Of a DNA stretch of 64,000 bases, positions 11,101 through 22,162 are shown piece after piece (within the stretch, counting starts at the first letter, position 1; each line of letters starts with the position of its first letter). The position numbers and the translations under genes were made by a program. The DNA comes from Paragorgia papillata (taxonomy: Eukaryota; Cnidaria; Anthozoa; Scleralcyonacea; Coralliidae): positions 3,532,501 to 3,596,500 of the forward strand of contig JAWNZC010000001.1 of the NCBI GenBank assembly GCA_035771165.1. Reading direction: 5' to 3'. The notes under the pieces are model-generated. The model was not told the DNA's origin. It did not search any database and worked only from the letters and a program-made list of their open reading frames with translations.

Positions 11101-12155
11101 CTTGCAGTTGCTAATGGTACCGGCCAGGTAATTAATTGTGTGTGTAGGTACTGAAGGTCAATACAAAGATGGGAAAATTGGGACAATGCTGTTTTTGGTT
11201 GCAAAAAGTGAAAGAAATACTGAGTTGTATGTTACATATTGAGTTACGTAATTCGGTTCGCGAATTCAAACGATTGTTTGATCCAGTACTTCTTGAGATC
11301 AGTGTATTATTTTGTGCCCCTCCTGGGACTTTCTCACCTATCAGCTTCGCACTTCCGTTCACGGACCGAATTATGTAACTCGCTTTTCAAAACATACAAC
11401 TTTAATATACAAAAGTACAAACATATATGTACACTATCCTGTTGTGAATACTCACCCGGGGTGACCATGTTGGGTTTTAGTAATGTGCCCTCCAGATAGA
11501 CATGGTGGTCCACTAGAGCTTTGTAGGTCGCAGACAATACAGCTTCGGTTGCTTTTTGACAAGTTTGTAGGTCGTGTTCCCCATCGCACAGAATTTCAGG
11601 TTCAACGATCGGCACGAGGCCGTTGGCTTGGCAAATGGTGGCGTATCGAGCGAGAACGTTCGCGTTTTCCTTCATGGCCAGCTCAGACGGGTTGGTCGAG
11701 CTAATCTTCAAAACACAACGCCACTTGGCGAACTGACAGCCATCCTTCTTGTACTGGGCACATCTGTCGCCTAGGCCATCCAGTCCTTGCGTAGTTCCTT
11801 CGTTGAGGGTGCCAGCGAGAGGAACTACCCCCTTGTCAACTTTTATACCAGGAACAATTCCAAGGTTTTGGATTAATTTTATAAACGGCGTCCCATCGTC
11901 CGCTTTCTGGTATAGGGTCTCGTGGAAGAGAATAACACCGCCGATGTTTTCAGCTACTTTGGGATCGCAGGAGAACAGAAGCTGTCGGTAGAGACGGCGA
12001 TTTTCTTCGGTGTTCTCAACCGAAATCGGGCTGAGTCTCTTGCCCATTGTACCTGTGCTTTCGTCAGCCGCTAAAATACCTTTGCCGGGCTTCACGATCG
12101 ACTCGGCAATGGCCTTAAGCTCTTTCTTTAACTCTGGAGTAAGAGGTGCATCCAT
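8105..12155 (-). CDS. Fructose-bisphosphate aldolase, class I (exons 12155-11456, 9599-9435, 8319-8105)
   Basis: Splits fructose-1,6-bisphosphate into dihydroxyacetone phosphate and glyceraldehyde-3-phosphate (cytosolic glycolysis and gluconeogenesis). Exons of 700, 165 and 215 nt give 1080 nt, that is 359 aa plus TAA, close to the family's usual 363. Both introns are phase 1 with GT donors (GTGAG at 11455, GTATG at 9434) and AG acceptors. Visible landmarks: [11 protein letters not shown] near residue 24, GIKVDKG near 103, FAKWRCVLK near 142, VEPEIL near 184, the Schiff-base lysine in GTLLKPNMV (Lys about 227), [12 protein letters not shown] in exon 2, [11 protein letters not shown] in exon 3 and the conserved C-terminal tyrosine (ANYAY). 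All class I catalytic residues appear present, so it should be active. A TTTATT (AATAAA on the gene strand) lies downstream. Confidence 0.97.
9665..9760 (+). repeat. Dispersed repeat shared with 45742-45845
   Basis: Both places read GGCTTAAAAGTTTTT, then TTTTGACAC(C/T)CCGATCTA and TCATCAGGGGTG in the same order and spacing. No inverted ends were identified. This copy is in aldolase intron 1. Confidence 0.55.
10205..10375. mobile_element. Foldback (hairpin) element in aldolase intron 1
   Basis: Imperfect inverted arms of about 65-70 bp: ACTAGAGACCTGGGGATAGC on the left against the reverse complement near 10330-10350, and TAGCCATTT against AAATGGCTA further out. No ORF. Target duplication not resolved. 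Confidence 0.65.
11232..11384. mobile_element. Small inverted-repeat element
   Basis: GAGTTACGTAATTCGGT near 11238 and ACCGAATTATGTAACTC near 11365 are inverted, about 145 bp apart. Consistent with a short MITE in aldolase intron 1 close to the exon 1 donor. Confidence 0.5.
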
Positions 12156-12784
12156 TTCGATGAAAAGTTGGAAGGGGGCGCTTCAAAAACAGTCTACAAA
12201 GACAAGAGGTTGCGAACTTTGCCCTGATCAACACGACACGAAGCACGTCCACTCAAATTCGGTATCTTTTATGTTCACAATCCTTGGTCCTGATTGGCTA
12301 ATAATGTATTTGTTTTCTTGAGAGTTTACAATTCAATCAGAACTCATTCACTTTTATTTAGAAAAATGATCTTTAATATTTTTTGTTAAATAATATTTTT
12401 CTTTTGATGATTAACGATTTTATACGCACAAGGAAGAGCTTTTTGATTGATCAAATGACAAATTCTCCGAAGGTGTAACGAGGTGTGTTTGGGGCTGGTT
12501 TGGATTTTAAAGGTGCCCTCCAGTCCGTTCTGCGCATGTACGAAACTAATGTTTACTTCTTCGTTTGTCAAAATATTTACTGATATCTTATTCAAGATTG
12601 TAAGCTTTTCTTGCTTCCTCTTCATTACTTGTACTCGAAACAAAACATTTTCAGAAGAAATAGAAGAAATCCGAAGAGATATCAAATAAATAAATAAATA
12701 AATATCCTCACCGAATCGCTTGGTTTTCTGCTTGTCGCTTCTAACGGTTTACATTGAGCTGAGTACTTCATGTAATTATCTACG

Positions 12785-13240
12785 AATGTCATGTTTGAGG
12801 GTCCCATCCAACCTCGTCCCCAGGGCCATTTGTAGGGGCTGGGCCAAGATGGCGGCCAAAAACAAAATGGCGGGAACAAATGGCCCTGGTGGAGGCTAGC
12901 TCAAAATGCGCAGTATATTGCGCATTTTGATAACAAGAACTCAGTCCTTTACACAGTAATTATACCTAATTACAGCTAATTATTGCATGGTTTGAAATAT
13001 AATTTCCCGTGCCGTGGGCAGGAACAACCGACAAGGTCAAAATAAATTTAAAAAAAAAAAATACAAAATCAAACCGTCTGATTTACGCCATAAGCTCTTG
13101 ACCAATCAGAGGCTGAGATAGCCTAGCCTCCACCAGGGCCATTTGTTCCCGCCATCTTGGCCCAGTTCCCTACAAATGGCCCTGGGGACGAGGTTGGGTC
13201 CCATCCACAATGGTCCCCATAAATGGTCCCCATGTTTGAG
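12785..13240. mobile_element. Foldback element with 'AATGGCCCTGG' arms
   Basis: The left arm (about 12785-12900: GGTCCCATCC, CCCAGGGCCATTTGTAGGG, GGCGGGAACAAATGGCCCTG) is the reverse complement of the right arm (about 13118-13212). The right flank continues into short tandem units around GGTCCCCATGTTTGAGGG (13195-13290). Confidence 0.75.
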
Positions 13241-13599
13241 GGTCCCCATGTTAATGGTCCCCATGTTTGAGGGTCCCATCCACATTGGTCCCCATAAACA
13301 AAGATGCGGATCATGCGCAGAACAGAATGGACAGCACCTTTAATGTTTACTGTAATATTTTTCTTGGCAAAAATCAATTTCCAAAAAATATACAAACTAC
13401 AAAACTAGACGACATTAAAAAGCATTACTGTCATATAGGAAAAAGATAATATTAAGAAATAAAGTCTTATAAATAATGGTAATTTTCTGCCTAGTTTTTT
13501 TGCCAACATGGGCCCACAGTGATTGCCACAAGTTATTTTTCTGTCACTTTTGACTTTTTCTCCTTATAATTGTCATATTTGATTGTTAATATATTTTTG

Positions 13600-13735
13600 T
13601 ATTTTAGTTATTAATGGCAAAGCTAAATAAAATAAACAAATAAATAAATGGATAGATACACACATAGACAAATAACTAACTACCTACCTAACTAAATAAA
13701 TAGATAAATAAGTAAATAAATAAATAAATAAATTA
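13600..13735. repeat. AT-rich low-complexity (AAAT/GATA-like) tract
   Basis: Imperfect tetranucleotides TAAA, AACT, ACCT and GATA. No other feature was seen between 13300 and 14200. Confidence 0.8.
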
Positions 13736-14529
13736 GAGGGATTAGGATTTGGCCATTGGGTTTTTATCGTATTAATAGATGAAGTACAGATACTCCGTCG
13801 GGAACACCTCTGGTTTCAGTCCACGCGGGCGCTTGTAGATTGTCAAATGGTCAAAATAGTCTGCATGGTAACATGGATGTTACACGCTTGTGGTTTGCCA
13901 TGAAAAAAGTCAAGAAAAAGAAGAGAAAATGACAATTGCCAGGAAAATATGACAATGTGAAGTATTAAGGTTGGTGCTACTACCGAAATAGTTATTATAA
14001 GAGGTCTAATTTCGAGTAAAGGCCGTGTTGAAGTGTCAGAAACAAAATGGCCAGAATCCAGGTGCCGGGTACTTGGGTAGCGTTCTGGTTTAAACAAGAC
14101 TTCTTTAAACAACGTTTATATAGTTGTTGGACTAACTATTGTTTCGTTGAGCTAACAATGTGGGGAGAAAAAACCCAAAATATTAACAAAATTATATTGT
14201 CACTGGCGTAGCGGCGTAGCCGAGGGGGGTAGAGCTTCAAAAGGACACTTGAGGCACATGTTTTACAATAAAAAGGGCACTTTTCTGTTGCAAAAAGGGC
14301 ACTTTACGACAAGGTGGGGAGGGGGGCACATGCCTCTGCCCCCGGCTCTTACACCCCTGAATATTGTTCACCATTGTTTTAACACAGAGGTTTTAACAAT
14401 ATTGTATAATACCTGTATTGTATGTAAATATTAGTTATATATCTCTTAATCTCTAAACCCTCTAGTATAGTGTAATGCTAATACAATTTCACAGTACTGT
14501 AGTTCCACTTGTCTTAACTCGCATCTCTC

Positions 14530-14993
14530 CTCGTTCCCAGGAACTTTTTGAAATTGGGAGGGTGAGATCAGCTGGTCACAACACCCAGAATACCCTGGGT
14601 GCCAGAGGTTCTTCCACGCTCGCTAAACTAGTCGAGGAAAGTCGTATTTTACCCCCTCAAATATCCCGTATAATCCCCTGCGAGCGTGGAAGAACCTCTG
14701 GCACCCAGGGTACACCCAGAAATACTGGGTGTAATAAAATTAGCAATTTAGTTTAGTATGCAAAATCATTCTGAGTAATCAGGCAGTCCCGTGGAAGAAG
14801 TTCATTGTAATGGCGGTGCTGTTGGTGGTCCAATTGAAGCTATTTGATCATAACTGTCACAAAACTATGCATGATTATGTTTTCCAAGGAATGTCAGTTT
14901 AAGAAAAGCAATCAACCACTGAAAATGCAGAGTCCAGCAGCCAATGCTAGGGCCTTTTCCCACCCTCCCAATTTCAAGACGGCCCTGGGAACG
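14530..14993. mobile_element. Nested inverted repeats
   Basis: Outer arms: TCGTTCCCAGGAAC and AAATTGGGAGGGTG at 14530-14564 against CACCCTCCCAATTT and CCTGGGAACGA at 14960-14993. Inner arms: CCCTGGGTGCCAGAGGTTCT (14594) against the reverse complement at 14680-14711. One foldback may be inserted in another. Confidence 0.65.
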
Positions 14994-15452
14994 AAGTTGA
15001 ACACATATCTTGAGTTTTCAGGATGGCATTATTTTTTCGGAATATTTTTGTTCTATAATGTAATACCGATTTAAGAGTATTTCATTAAAGCATGAAGTCA
15101 TTAACTCTTTAAAGGTTTTCGTGGTGATAATTATGCTGTATAAATTCAAGATAAGATTGTGCATACATTACATGTATTAAATATTTTTTCCGAAAATAAT
15201 ATATATATTTTACGTAGTTTACGTATAGTATATCTACAAACTTTTCCAACCCTTTAGGGCAAGGTTCGAATTAACGCTCCACAAATCGCAAATTGCGAAG
15301 CAAAAAATTTCTGAAAACTGCGAGAAAAAATTGCGAAGGCTCATTTTTGAAAAAATGTAGTGTAGTGACTGACGTAATATCGTCCCACATTTACCGTAAC
15401 AACTCAAAACACAACGTAACGTGAACTTTTTAGAACGCAAGGTAACATTCCT

Positions 15453-15894
15453 TAATAGAGCAGAGTTGGGAAAAAGTTGCGTGAAAACACGTGAAACAAC
15501 ACATTCGGTAATCTGAGAAAGTTACAATTGATCAAGCAAGATGTCGAGAAGAAATGCGATTTGCAGCAAAACATAAATTGGCTAACCAACAATTATGCAG
15601 CACTGGCAGTGGCAGCAGTGTGTGAGATGTAGATGTGTGACATGTGTGAGACATGTATACGCTGATGTCTGCTGTGATGTCTATCTTCGCAGCAGTCGAG
15701 GGTAGTTCGTAGCTATTGTAGTATGCCAAAGCTTACCTAGGAAAACCTAGAAAACCAACGTACTGTAAAAGTCACGCAGTATTTATGAACGTTGCAAAAC
15801 ACAAAATTCTCGCTATCTATTTTGAGGAAGGTTATCTAAACTTAAAAACCCATCCGTTGGAAGGTTGAATACTTTTTCCAACTCTGTAATAGAG
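15453..15894. mobile_element. hAT-type MITE, copy 1 (426 bp, TSD TAATAGAG)
   Basis: The element (15461-15886) begins CAGAGTTGGGAAAAAGT and ends ACTTTTTCCAACTCTG. The same 8 bp, TAATAGAG, flank both ends (15453-15460 and 15887-15894). Ends starting CAGAG and an 8-bp duplication are typical of hAT transposons. No transposase. An inverted relative is at 35314-35713. Confidence 0.9.
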
Positions 15895-16105
15895 TGGCTT
15901 CTTAGAAGCGTAGCACAACTTTTCTGAATATATCTCAAGTTCTTTGAACGTAGCGGCAACTTCTTTGAACGAAGCATAAATTTTCTGAATGTACATGTAG
16001 CGTAACTTAACGTGGCATATAACTTCTTTAAATGTAGCGAAAACTTTTCTGGATGTAGCAAATAACTCATTCTTAGAACGAAGCATAATTATTCAGAACG
16101 TATGT
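15895..16105. repeat. Degenerate tandem repeat (about 20 bp, GAACGTAGCGTAACTTTTCT-like)
   Basis: Poorly conserved copies of a unit around AACTTTTCTGAACGTAGCG. The same unit reappears at 17440-17545. Confidence 0.6.
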
Positions 16106-16149
16106 ACTGACGTAACTCTCGCAACGTATAATATACACTTGTTGACTGG

Positions 16150-16257
16150 AATGACTGGCGCCGAGGGAAACATCGAGTTTTACGGACCCGAAGGCTTTAG
16201 CCCAAGGGTGACATTGAAGCATGAGGGACCGTAAAACTCGATGTTTCTCGAGGCAAA
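16150..16257. repeat. Hairpin with GAGGGAAACATCGAGTTTTA arms
   Basis: GAAACATCGAGTTTTACGG near 16168 is mirrored by CCGTAAAACTCGATGTTTC near 16230. A single arm of the same repeat lies at 4013-4043, next to the TTAA element there. Confidence 0.65.
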
Positions 16258-16653
16258 AGTCAACAAGCGTTTTGTTATATACCAAAAGACAAAAAAGACT
16301 TCATACCAGAACACTTTGACTTTGTCTTCGTAATTTTAATTAAACTAAACAAATACACCAGTCTCTACAAGTACAAAAAAGGTTTTCTTCAGATCAGACC
16401 TTCTTTGAAGATATGTATAGAAGATATTCTTTCTTTTGGAAAATGGACTATTTCGTACCAAACAAGCTCGAAACAAGCTCTTGTTTTCAAAATGTTCCAA
16501 AGAGTTCAAAGTTCTTGATCTGATGCAATAATCATTGTGTATTCACGTGAACAACACATGATTAAAGCTGACGTCAGAGGGAAACATTGCACTGTTCCCT
16601 TCTTCGTTGTTGACGTCAGAGGGAAACAGTGCAGAAAGAAACATTGAGTTTGT

Positions 16654-17377
16654 TTAAAGGATGAGTGTCAGGGTCATGCATTGCACGCTTGTGTTAATGT
16701 TTATATACGGGGACTTTGTTGTTGATTTGCCAAAAATAGCCGCATTCTATTTTCGTACTCGTGGACCTTACGACCTTTCTAATGTTCTAATCTATAAACT
16801 ATGTCAGATACGGAGTCAGATTCAGACTTGGACGTGGAGCGCTATGATCCCGAAGACAATTTGACCGTCTATGGATCACCGATTCATGAATCTTCTTCCC
16901 ACGAACTTGTTGGCGCTGAACAAGCATAGCCACTTATTAGCGTTGAAGAAGCTGGGCCATCAAGTCGTCAAATATGTGACCGAACTCAAGTAAGATCACG
17001 GTTCTTTACTAAATTGTTGTGCAAGTTATGTGTAAATCCAAGCGAGTCTTTTTTCACCAACTAACGGTCAAACACGTCAGGTTTCAGTCTGATTCGCTTG
17101 GTTTCAGCTTCAAAATTCGGCCTTCCACGCTTCGGTGGTGAAGCACTTGTGGAAGCCGACATATTTTAACAATATTTTTTACATTCGTAATCAACTTTGC
17201 AACAAATAGCTATATAAATATTCAGTTAAGTATATTCTCTCATTGGAAAATCACAAAGTACCAGATTTACTTAAAGGATTGCCAAGATATTGACGGATTA
17301 TATAACGAACTCGCTAGTCGGCCCATAAAATGGCCGCCGCGAGCGCGCAATGCATGACCCTGACACTCATCCTTTAA
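16654..17377 (+). mobile_element. TTAA-flanked element with 27-30 bp inverted repeats (716 bp)
   Basis: TTAA at 16654-16657 and 17374-17377 flanks inverted ends beginning AGGATGAGTGTCAGGGTCAT. The element holds a broken exon-like frame (16801-16995) and a GC-rich stretch near the right end with GGCGGCCAT-like sequence. Probably non-autonomous; it may carry a fragment of its own or a captured gene. Confidence 0.85.
16801..16995 (+). pseudogene. Broken acidic first-exon-like frame inside the TTAA element
   Basis: ATG at 16801 opens a frame starting MSDTESDSDLDVERYDPEDN, rich in D, E and S. A TAG stop interrupts it near 16927, after GAEQA. The same frame continues past the stop as PLISVEEAGPSSRQICDRTQ and runs into a GTAAG-like donor near 16990. 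This reads like a decayed N-terminal exon of a transposon-borne or captured gene. I do not recognise the family. Confidence 0.45.
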
Positions 17378-18228
17378 GAACACGTGACCATGATCTGACC
17401 AATAGGATTTCATCTTTGGCAAACGAAAGTCTTTGGGATATAACAACGTAACTTATAGAACAGTATAGCGTAACTTTTCTGAACGTAGCGTAACTTATAA
17501 GAACGTAGCAAACAGTAGCTATTGTGAACGAAACGTAACTTCAGAATAGCATACAGTAACTTAAAAGTAAGAAAGCAGTGTAACGTTTCGCACTGAATGC
17601 ATGGCGATCAGAAATACGATCAGACGACGTGTTGTGTCTATATGGTTTGTTGTGCCATTCCATGTTTAAGTAGCTAGTGTTTAGTGTATTGTGAATAGTT
17701 TGTTGTTTGCCTTATCCCGGGAAAAACAGGAAACGCGGTCGCTAATCGCATTGTTAAAACAATGTCACACTATATCGCTTTCGTTCTATTAATCTTTACT
17801 ATATGTTAGACTCTGGTAACGCATTCATTGATTTGCCTGAAGAATGATCAACGCGCTTTTGGAATAAGTATTTTATACGCCTACATATAACTCAAGCAGT
17901 AGATTTGTATGTATATTTAAAAATAATAGAATGCTGTGGTTTAGAATAGCTAAACCATAGCATCTTTCATATATTATAACATGTACAAAATATCTTTCAC
18001 CTCTTTTGATGTTTTAACACTTTTACATTTTTTTCATTCTGTTTGTAAATAAATTTGAACTGACAAAAACAAAAAACTTAATATCTATTGTAAACTAGGG
18101 GTCTTAAATAAAAAGCCTATCAAGGTTTCTAGTAGCCCCCTAGCCCTATCAAATTATAGGATATTGATTGTATTGTATATAGACTTAATATGGGTGAATT
18201 AATTTAAAAAAAAAAAACATGCATTAAT
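17378..18228. other. Spacer upstream of UGT1
   Basis: Degenerate 20-bp repeats at 17440-17545 (GAACGTAGCGTAACTT-like). Beyond that it is AT-rich with no gene or clear element. From about 18229 the sequence matches the region upstream of the second UGT (in inverted orientation at 32400-32445), so the duplicated unit reaches at least this far. Confidence 0.6.
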
Positions 18229-18362
18229 TGTTTACCGTCTGAAACAAGATATCGTAATAAAAAAGCTAGACCCCTGCAGTTATTGTTTTGACTCACTGCG
18301 GAAGATATTTTCTCTTGCTAATTGCAAAGTTCAGGTGTTTGGATCACTTCGTGTTTGAAGCA

Positions 18363-19892
18363 ATGGCTGGATGTACTAAGAACGTCTTCGGCTTAACACT
18401 CTTTCTAATTATCCTGGTTTCAGTTCAATGGAGCTCAGCTGCCAACATCGTCATCTTGTGTTTTCCCATCTATAGCCACACTATTAGACAAGCCAAAGTT
18501 GGTAAAGCATTGCAAGATCTTGGCCACAATGTAACCATAGCCATCCCGCATCAATTGCAGCCGAAGCTTAAGGCATGGGGAGTGAACTTATTGATGTACG
18601 ATAGCTTGAGAAACGTCGACGTGACTGGAGAAGTGGCGAGAACTGCTTCTGAGAGTTTCTTTCACGGAAAATCATTACGTTTACATATTAACTTCATAAA
18701 TACAGTATTGGACAAGATCCTCGGAGACAAACTGCTTCTTAAAGCCATCCGAACTCAAAGAGCAGACCTAATCATCTTGGACGCGACAGCGCCAGCTAGA
18801 ATGTTGACCATCATTGCTTACAAGTTAGATATTCCGTTCGTGTTTATTGGACCAACAGCACAGCCTCAATTTTCACGTACTCCCATTTTGCCGTCTGTTG
18901 TCCCGAACAAAGTAACTGGCTTCACAGATCAAATGACGTTTCCACAAAGGCTCATCAATACTTTTGTTGAAATCTTGTGGTATTTCGTGGATGTATATAG
19001 TTGCTCGACTACTGTAAGTGATTACGCTCCAGAAAAGCCGTTCATCTCCGTGGTTGATCTCCAGGCTAAGGCACTCCTGTGGATTGTCAGCCAGCCTAGT
19101 TACCTCGACTACAACCCTCCTACTATGCCTAACATGAAAGTAGTCGATCACTTACTGCTAACGCCAAAACCACTACCTCAAGAATTTCAGTTGTTCATGG
19201 ACAATGCTAAGGACGGTGTGGTCGTTGTGTCGTTTGGAAGCATTTTAAAGGCTATGCCCATTGAGACATTGAACAAACTTCTTACAGCGTTTCGGCAAAC
19301 GAAATATAAGTTTGTAATGCGATATTCAATGTCCAATTTTACTAACTCAGACAAACTGTTGTTTAGTGATTGGCTTCCGCAACTCGGTCTATTACGTCAT
19401 AAGAACACCCGACTGTTTATTACACACTGTGGTTGCAATGGCATACAAGAAGCGTTATATTCTGGCGTTCCAATGCTTGGGTTCCCTGTATTCGCAGATC
19501 AACCGCACAATGGCGCAAGCATTGCTCGGAAAGGTTTTGGGTTAACACTGGACCTAAGGACTTTTGCTGTAGAGGACTTAGTTTCCGCTATTGACGCGAT
19601 AATTACCAACCCTGAATACAGAGCACACGCACAGAAAGCTTCAGCCATCATGCGAGCAGAGAGAGTCCCACCTGTAGAGGAAGCAGCATTCTGGATTAAT
19701 CATGTACTTACCTTCGGTGCAGATCATCTGAGATCTTGGGGACAAGACATTCCTCTTTGGCAGTACTTAGGCTTGGATATCTTGGCTGTTTGTCTCCTAG
19801 TTTGGCATATTCTGCTCTTTATTTTCATCAAGTTGGTTTGTTTCTGCTTCTACTGGTGTTCTCAGAGGGAAGAAAAAATAAAAATACAATAG
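18363..19892 (+). CDS. UGT: UDP-glycosyltransferase (UGT family 1), single exon, copy 1
   Basis: Transfers a sugar from a UDP-sugar to small lipophilic acceptors at the ER membrane (family role; substrate unknown). 509 aa, usual for animal UGTs (about 520-530). The start is ATG 18363, where the signal peptide begins (MAGCTKNVFG, then a hydrophobic run to about residue 27). Upstream in-frame codons have no ATG. The candidate catalytic His is His39 (YSHT) and its partner Asp is Asp140 (LIILDATAP). The UGT signature runs from FITHCG (355-360) through GVPMLGFPVFADQPHN, with the nucleotide-sugar residues Asp382 and Gln383. A transmembrane segment follows at about 467-495, then a short basic tail with a KxKxx ER-retrieval pattern (KIKIQ). 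No frameshift or stop. The second copy is on the opposite strand at 30738-32267. Confidence 0.96.
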   Translation: MAGCTKNVFGLTLFLIILVSVQWSSAANIVILCFPIYSHTIRQAKVGKALQDLGHNVTIAIPHQLQPKLKAWGVNLLMYDSLRNVDVTGEVARTASESFFHGKSLRLHINFINTVLDKILGDKLLLKAIRTQRADLIILDATAPARMLTIIAYKLDIPFVFIGPTAQPQFSRTPILPSVVPNKVTGFTDQMTFPQRLINTFVEILWYFVDVYSCSTTVSDYAPEKPFISVVDLQAKALLWIVSQPSYLDYNPPTMPNMKVVDHLLLTPKPLPQEFQLFMDNAKDGVVVVSFGSILKAMPIETLNKLLTAFRQTKYKFVMRYSMSNFTNSDKLLFSDWLPQLGLLRHKNTRLFITHCGCNGIQEALYSGVPMLGFPVFADQPHNGASIARKGFGLTLDLRTFAVEDLVSAIDAIITNPEYRAHAQKASAIMRAERVPPVEEAAFWINHVLTFGADHLRSWGQDIPLWQYLGLDILAVCLLVWHILLFIFIKLVCFCFYWCSQREEKIKIQ

Positions 19893-20304
19893 GCGACAAA
19901 GATAGAATTAACATGCACTGCACAAATGAATGAGGGGGGAATCCAAAGGTGCCATTTTGTGGGAGGACAAGTGTATTTTTGTTGCTCAGATACATTTCTC
20001 TTGGTTCTGACACAATATAGTTGAAATTAAGTAGAGTTTCTCTATGTACTCGCTTTGGATGATTACGTCAGTGAAACTTTTGCAATCCCATTAGTGGTTT
20101 GCAAAAAGGTTGCTTCTTAACCCCTTGACTCGTAAGCGTCCATGTAGATGCACCTGTTGCATAACCTGCGTTGATTACGCTGCGTCGGTTCAATTCAATA
20201 GATTCGACACTCTGGGGACTGTATGTTTTCTCGTTTTCTCTATTACGTGCGTATTAGCGTCACTCTCTCTAATTCTACTCCCGGACTTTTCTTCTCTCAT
20301 TTAT

Positions 20305-20309
20305 CTTTT

Positions 20310-20361
<52 letters not shown>

Positions 20362-20905
20362 AGACTTCGCCTCATGACATTACAAATATTTAACAAAAAT
20401 TACAGTACAAACAATCAAAACATAACAGGCAGGGCATCCGCAACAGCATTGCCAATTACAGTGGACCCGGATAAAAATTCTAAATTCTTAATCAACAACA
20501 CAAAATATTAAAAACAGAATATTAAAAATAAAAGTCCAAATTAAAAGCAACAAGTTATTCTATGATCAAGACTACGAGCAGTATTACATTTGTTGCAGAT
20601 AGTTTTAAAAGTTCTAGGATCGTCTACATTAAAACTAGTATTCAGGGCAGTAAGGTAATAATTTAAAAGAAAAGATTTAAAAACGCCCAAGCTGTCCATA
20701 GAAGAATTCAGTTTATCTGCTCGGATATTCCAAGTGCGAGTAACTCTTACAATGTAAGAGCGTTGGTATGTCGTAGTTTTACATTTGGGTACCTCATACT
20801 TTATAGTCTTAACATCCGCAGATGATCGCGTACGTCCGGTACTGCGTACATGAGGAACAATGGATGGATCTAAGTTAATCAGACCATGTGTTACAACCTT
20901 CAACT
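20305..20905 (-). mobile_element. 5'-truncated LINE (non-LTR retrotransposon) 3' end, minus strand
   Basis: On the minus strand a frame (20903-20541) encodes the tail of a reverse-transcriptase ORF: PKCKTTTYQRSYIVRVTRTWN, a leucine-rich stretch, and a final Cys cluster (ICNKCNTARSLDHRITCCF). A 3' UTR follows and ends in a TAAA-type tail, seen as (TTTA)n at 20308-20360. A tail of this kind and 5' truncation are hallmarks of target-primed LINE insertion. The catalytic domain is absent, so it is dead. Probably CR1/L2-like. Confidence 0.8.
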
Positions 20906-21050
20906 ATCGTGTCTGAAACCCAACTGCCAAACCTTAGACTCCGGTGTCGGAGTCTAGGTTGGCTTACAATGTTTCTTTGTATAACAACTAATCAATTGTT
21001 CGTGACAAGTTCTTTGTTCTTATTGCATATGATAATCAGTTAATAATCTC

Positions 21051-22112
21051 GTGCATGTTATTAATTCTAGGTGTCATTATGCTGATGACACCTTGCTTTA
21101 CTTTAGCAGTAAATCAATCTCTGAGATTGAAAATAGCCTAACTCACGATCTTAACAGTATAATCAATTGGCTTAGTAATAACTTCTTGTTCCTTAATTAT
21201 GACAAAACCAAAGTTATGCTGATGGGTACTAATCAAAGGTTAAGTTTAGTTGAAAACTTTACTGTTAAAACCAATGACACCATTCTATCTCGAGCTTATA
21301 CATTTAAGTATCTAGGTGTCATTCTTGATCCAAACTTATCTTGGAATGATCATATAGATCACTTAGCTAATAAGATCTCATCTAGGCTTGGTATGCTCCG
21401 TAAAGCACGTAAAGTACTTCCTAGAGAGGCCTGTATCACACTATATAACAGTATGGTCCTCCCCCTTTTTGACTATTGTTCTGTCATCTGGGGTACGTGC
21501 GGTAAAATGAATCTGGACTATCTAGATAAACTTCAGTTGCGAGCTGCTAGAATAATTGAACAGCGCAAAGTTGAGCCTCATGAAATAAAGCGTATCTTTA
21601 GTTGGCCGTCACTACAATCACGTAGACACTATCAAACTTGCCTACTTGTGTTTAAATGCTTAAATAGATTAGCCCCAGACTATCTGCTTAACGAATTCAA
21701 CCATGCGTATAACGTACATTCGTATATGACGCGTAATAGAGATCTACTCCGTCCACCATTAGCTAAAACGCAAAAATATCAAGGATCTTTTAGAATTAAT
21801 GGGGCAAGAGTATGGAATAAGTTACCATCAGACCTCAGGAACGTAACAGAACTAGATAATTTTAAGAGGAAGCTAAAGAAACATTTGCGGCTTGCCCAGG
21901 ACTGACTACCGAATTATTGCTATTGTATATGTGTGTATATATATTTATATTATATTTGTACTAGTCTTGTAAATGTAAATGTAATTTAATTTATTGTATT
22001 TCTATTTATTGCGATGTTTGTATTTTTGTTAAACAGGGCTCCATTTAAAGCAGCGTTAGCTGAATTGGACTACCCTGTATAAATATTATTAAATCAATCA
22101 ATCAATCAATAA
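21051..22112 (+). mobile_element. 5'-truncated LINE with C-terminal half of reverse transcriptase, plus strand
   Basis: The frame 21072-21905 starts at the catalytic YADDT box (CHYADDTLLYFSSKS), then NYDKTKVMLMG, FKYLGVILDPNLSWNDHI (the palm/thumb region of jockey/CR1-type RTs), YNSMVLPLFDYCSVIWG and the C-terminal FRINGARVWNKLPSDLR. It stops at TGA 21903-21905. The 3' UTR ends in (AATC)n at 22088-22112. The fingers and endonuclease domains are missing. It differs in tail and sequence from the minus-strand LINE next to it, so the two are separate insertions lying head to head. Confidence 0.9.
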
Positions 22113-22162
22113 TCTATAAAATGTTACATATATAATTAACTATTCCACCACAGCACCTTTAG

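Noticed and set aside
11483..12321. Plus-strand frames opposite aldolase exon 1
   Set aside because: Antisense shadows of the conserved aldolase coding sequence.
18288..18362. N-terminal extension of UGT1
   Set aside because: No ATG in this stretch; the signal peptide begins at ATG 18363.
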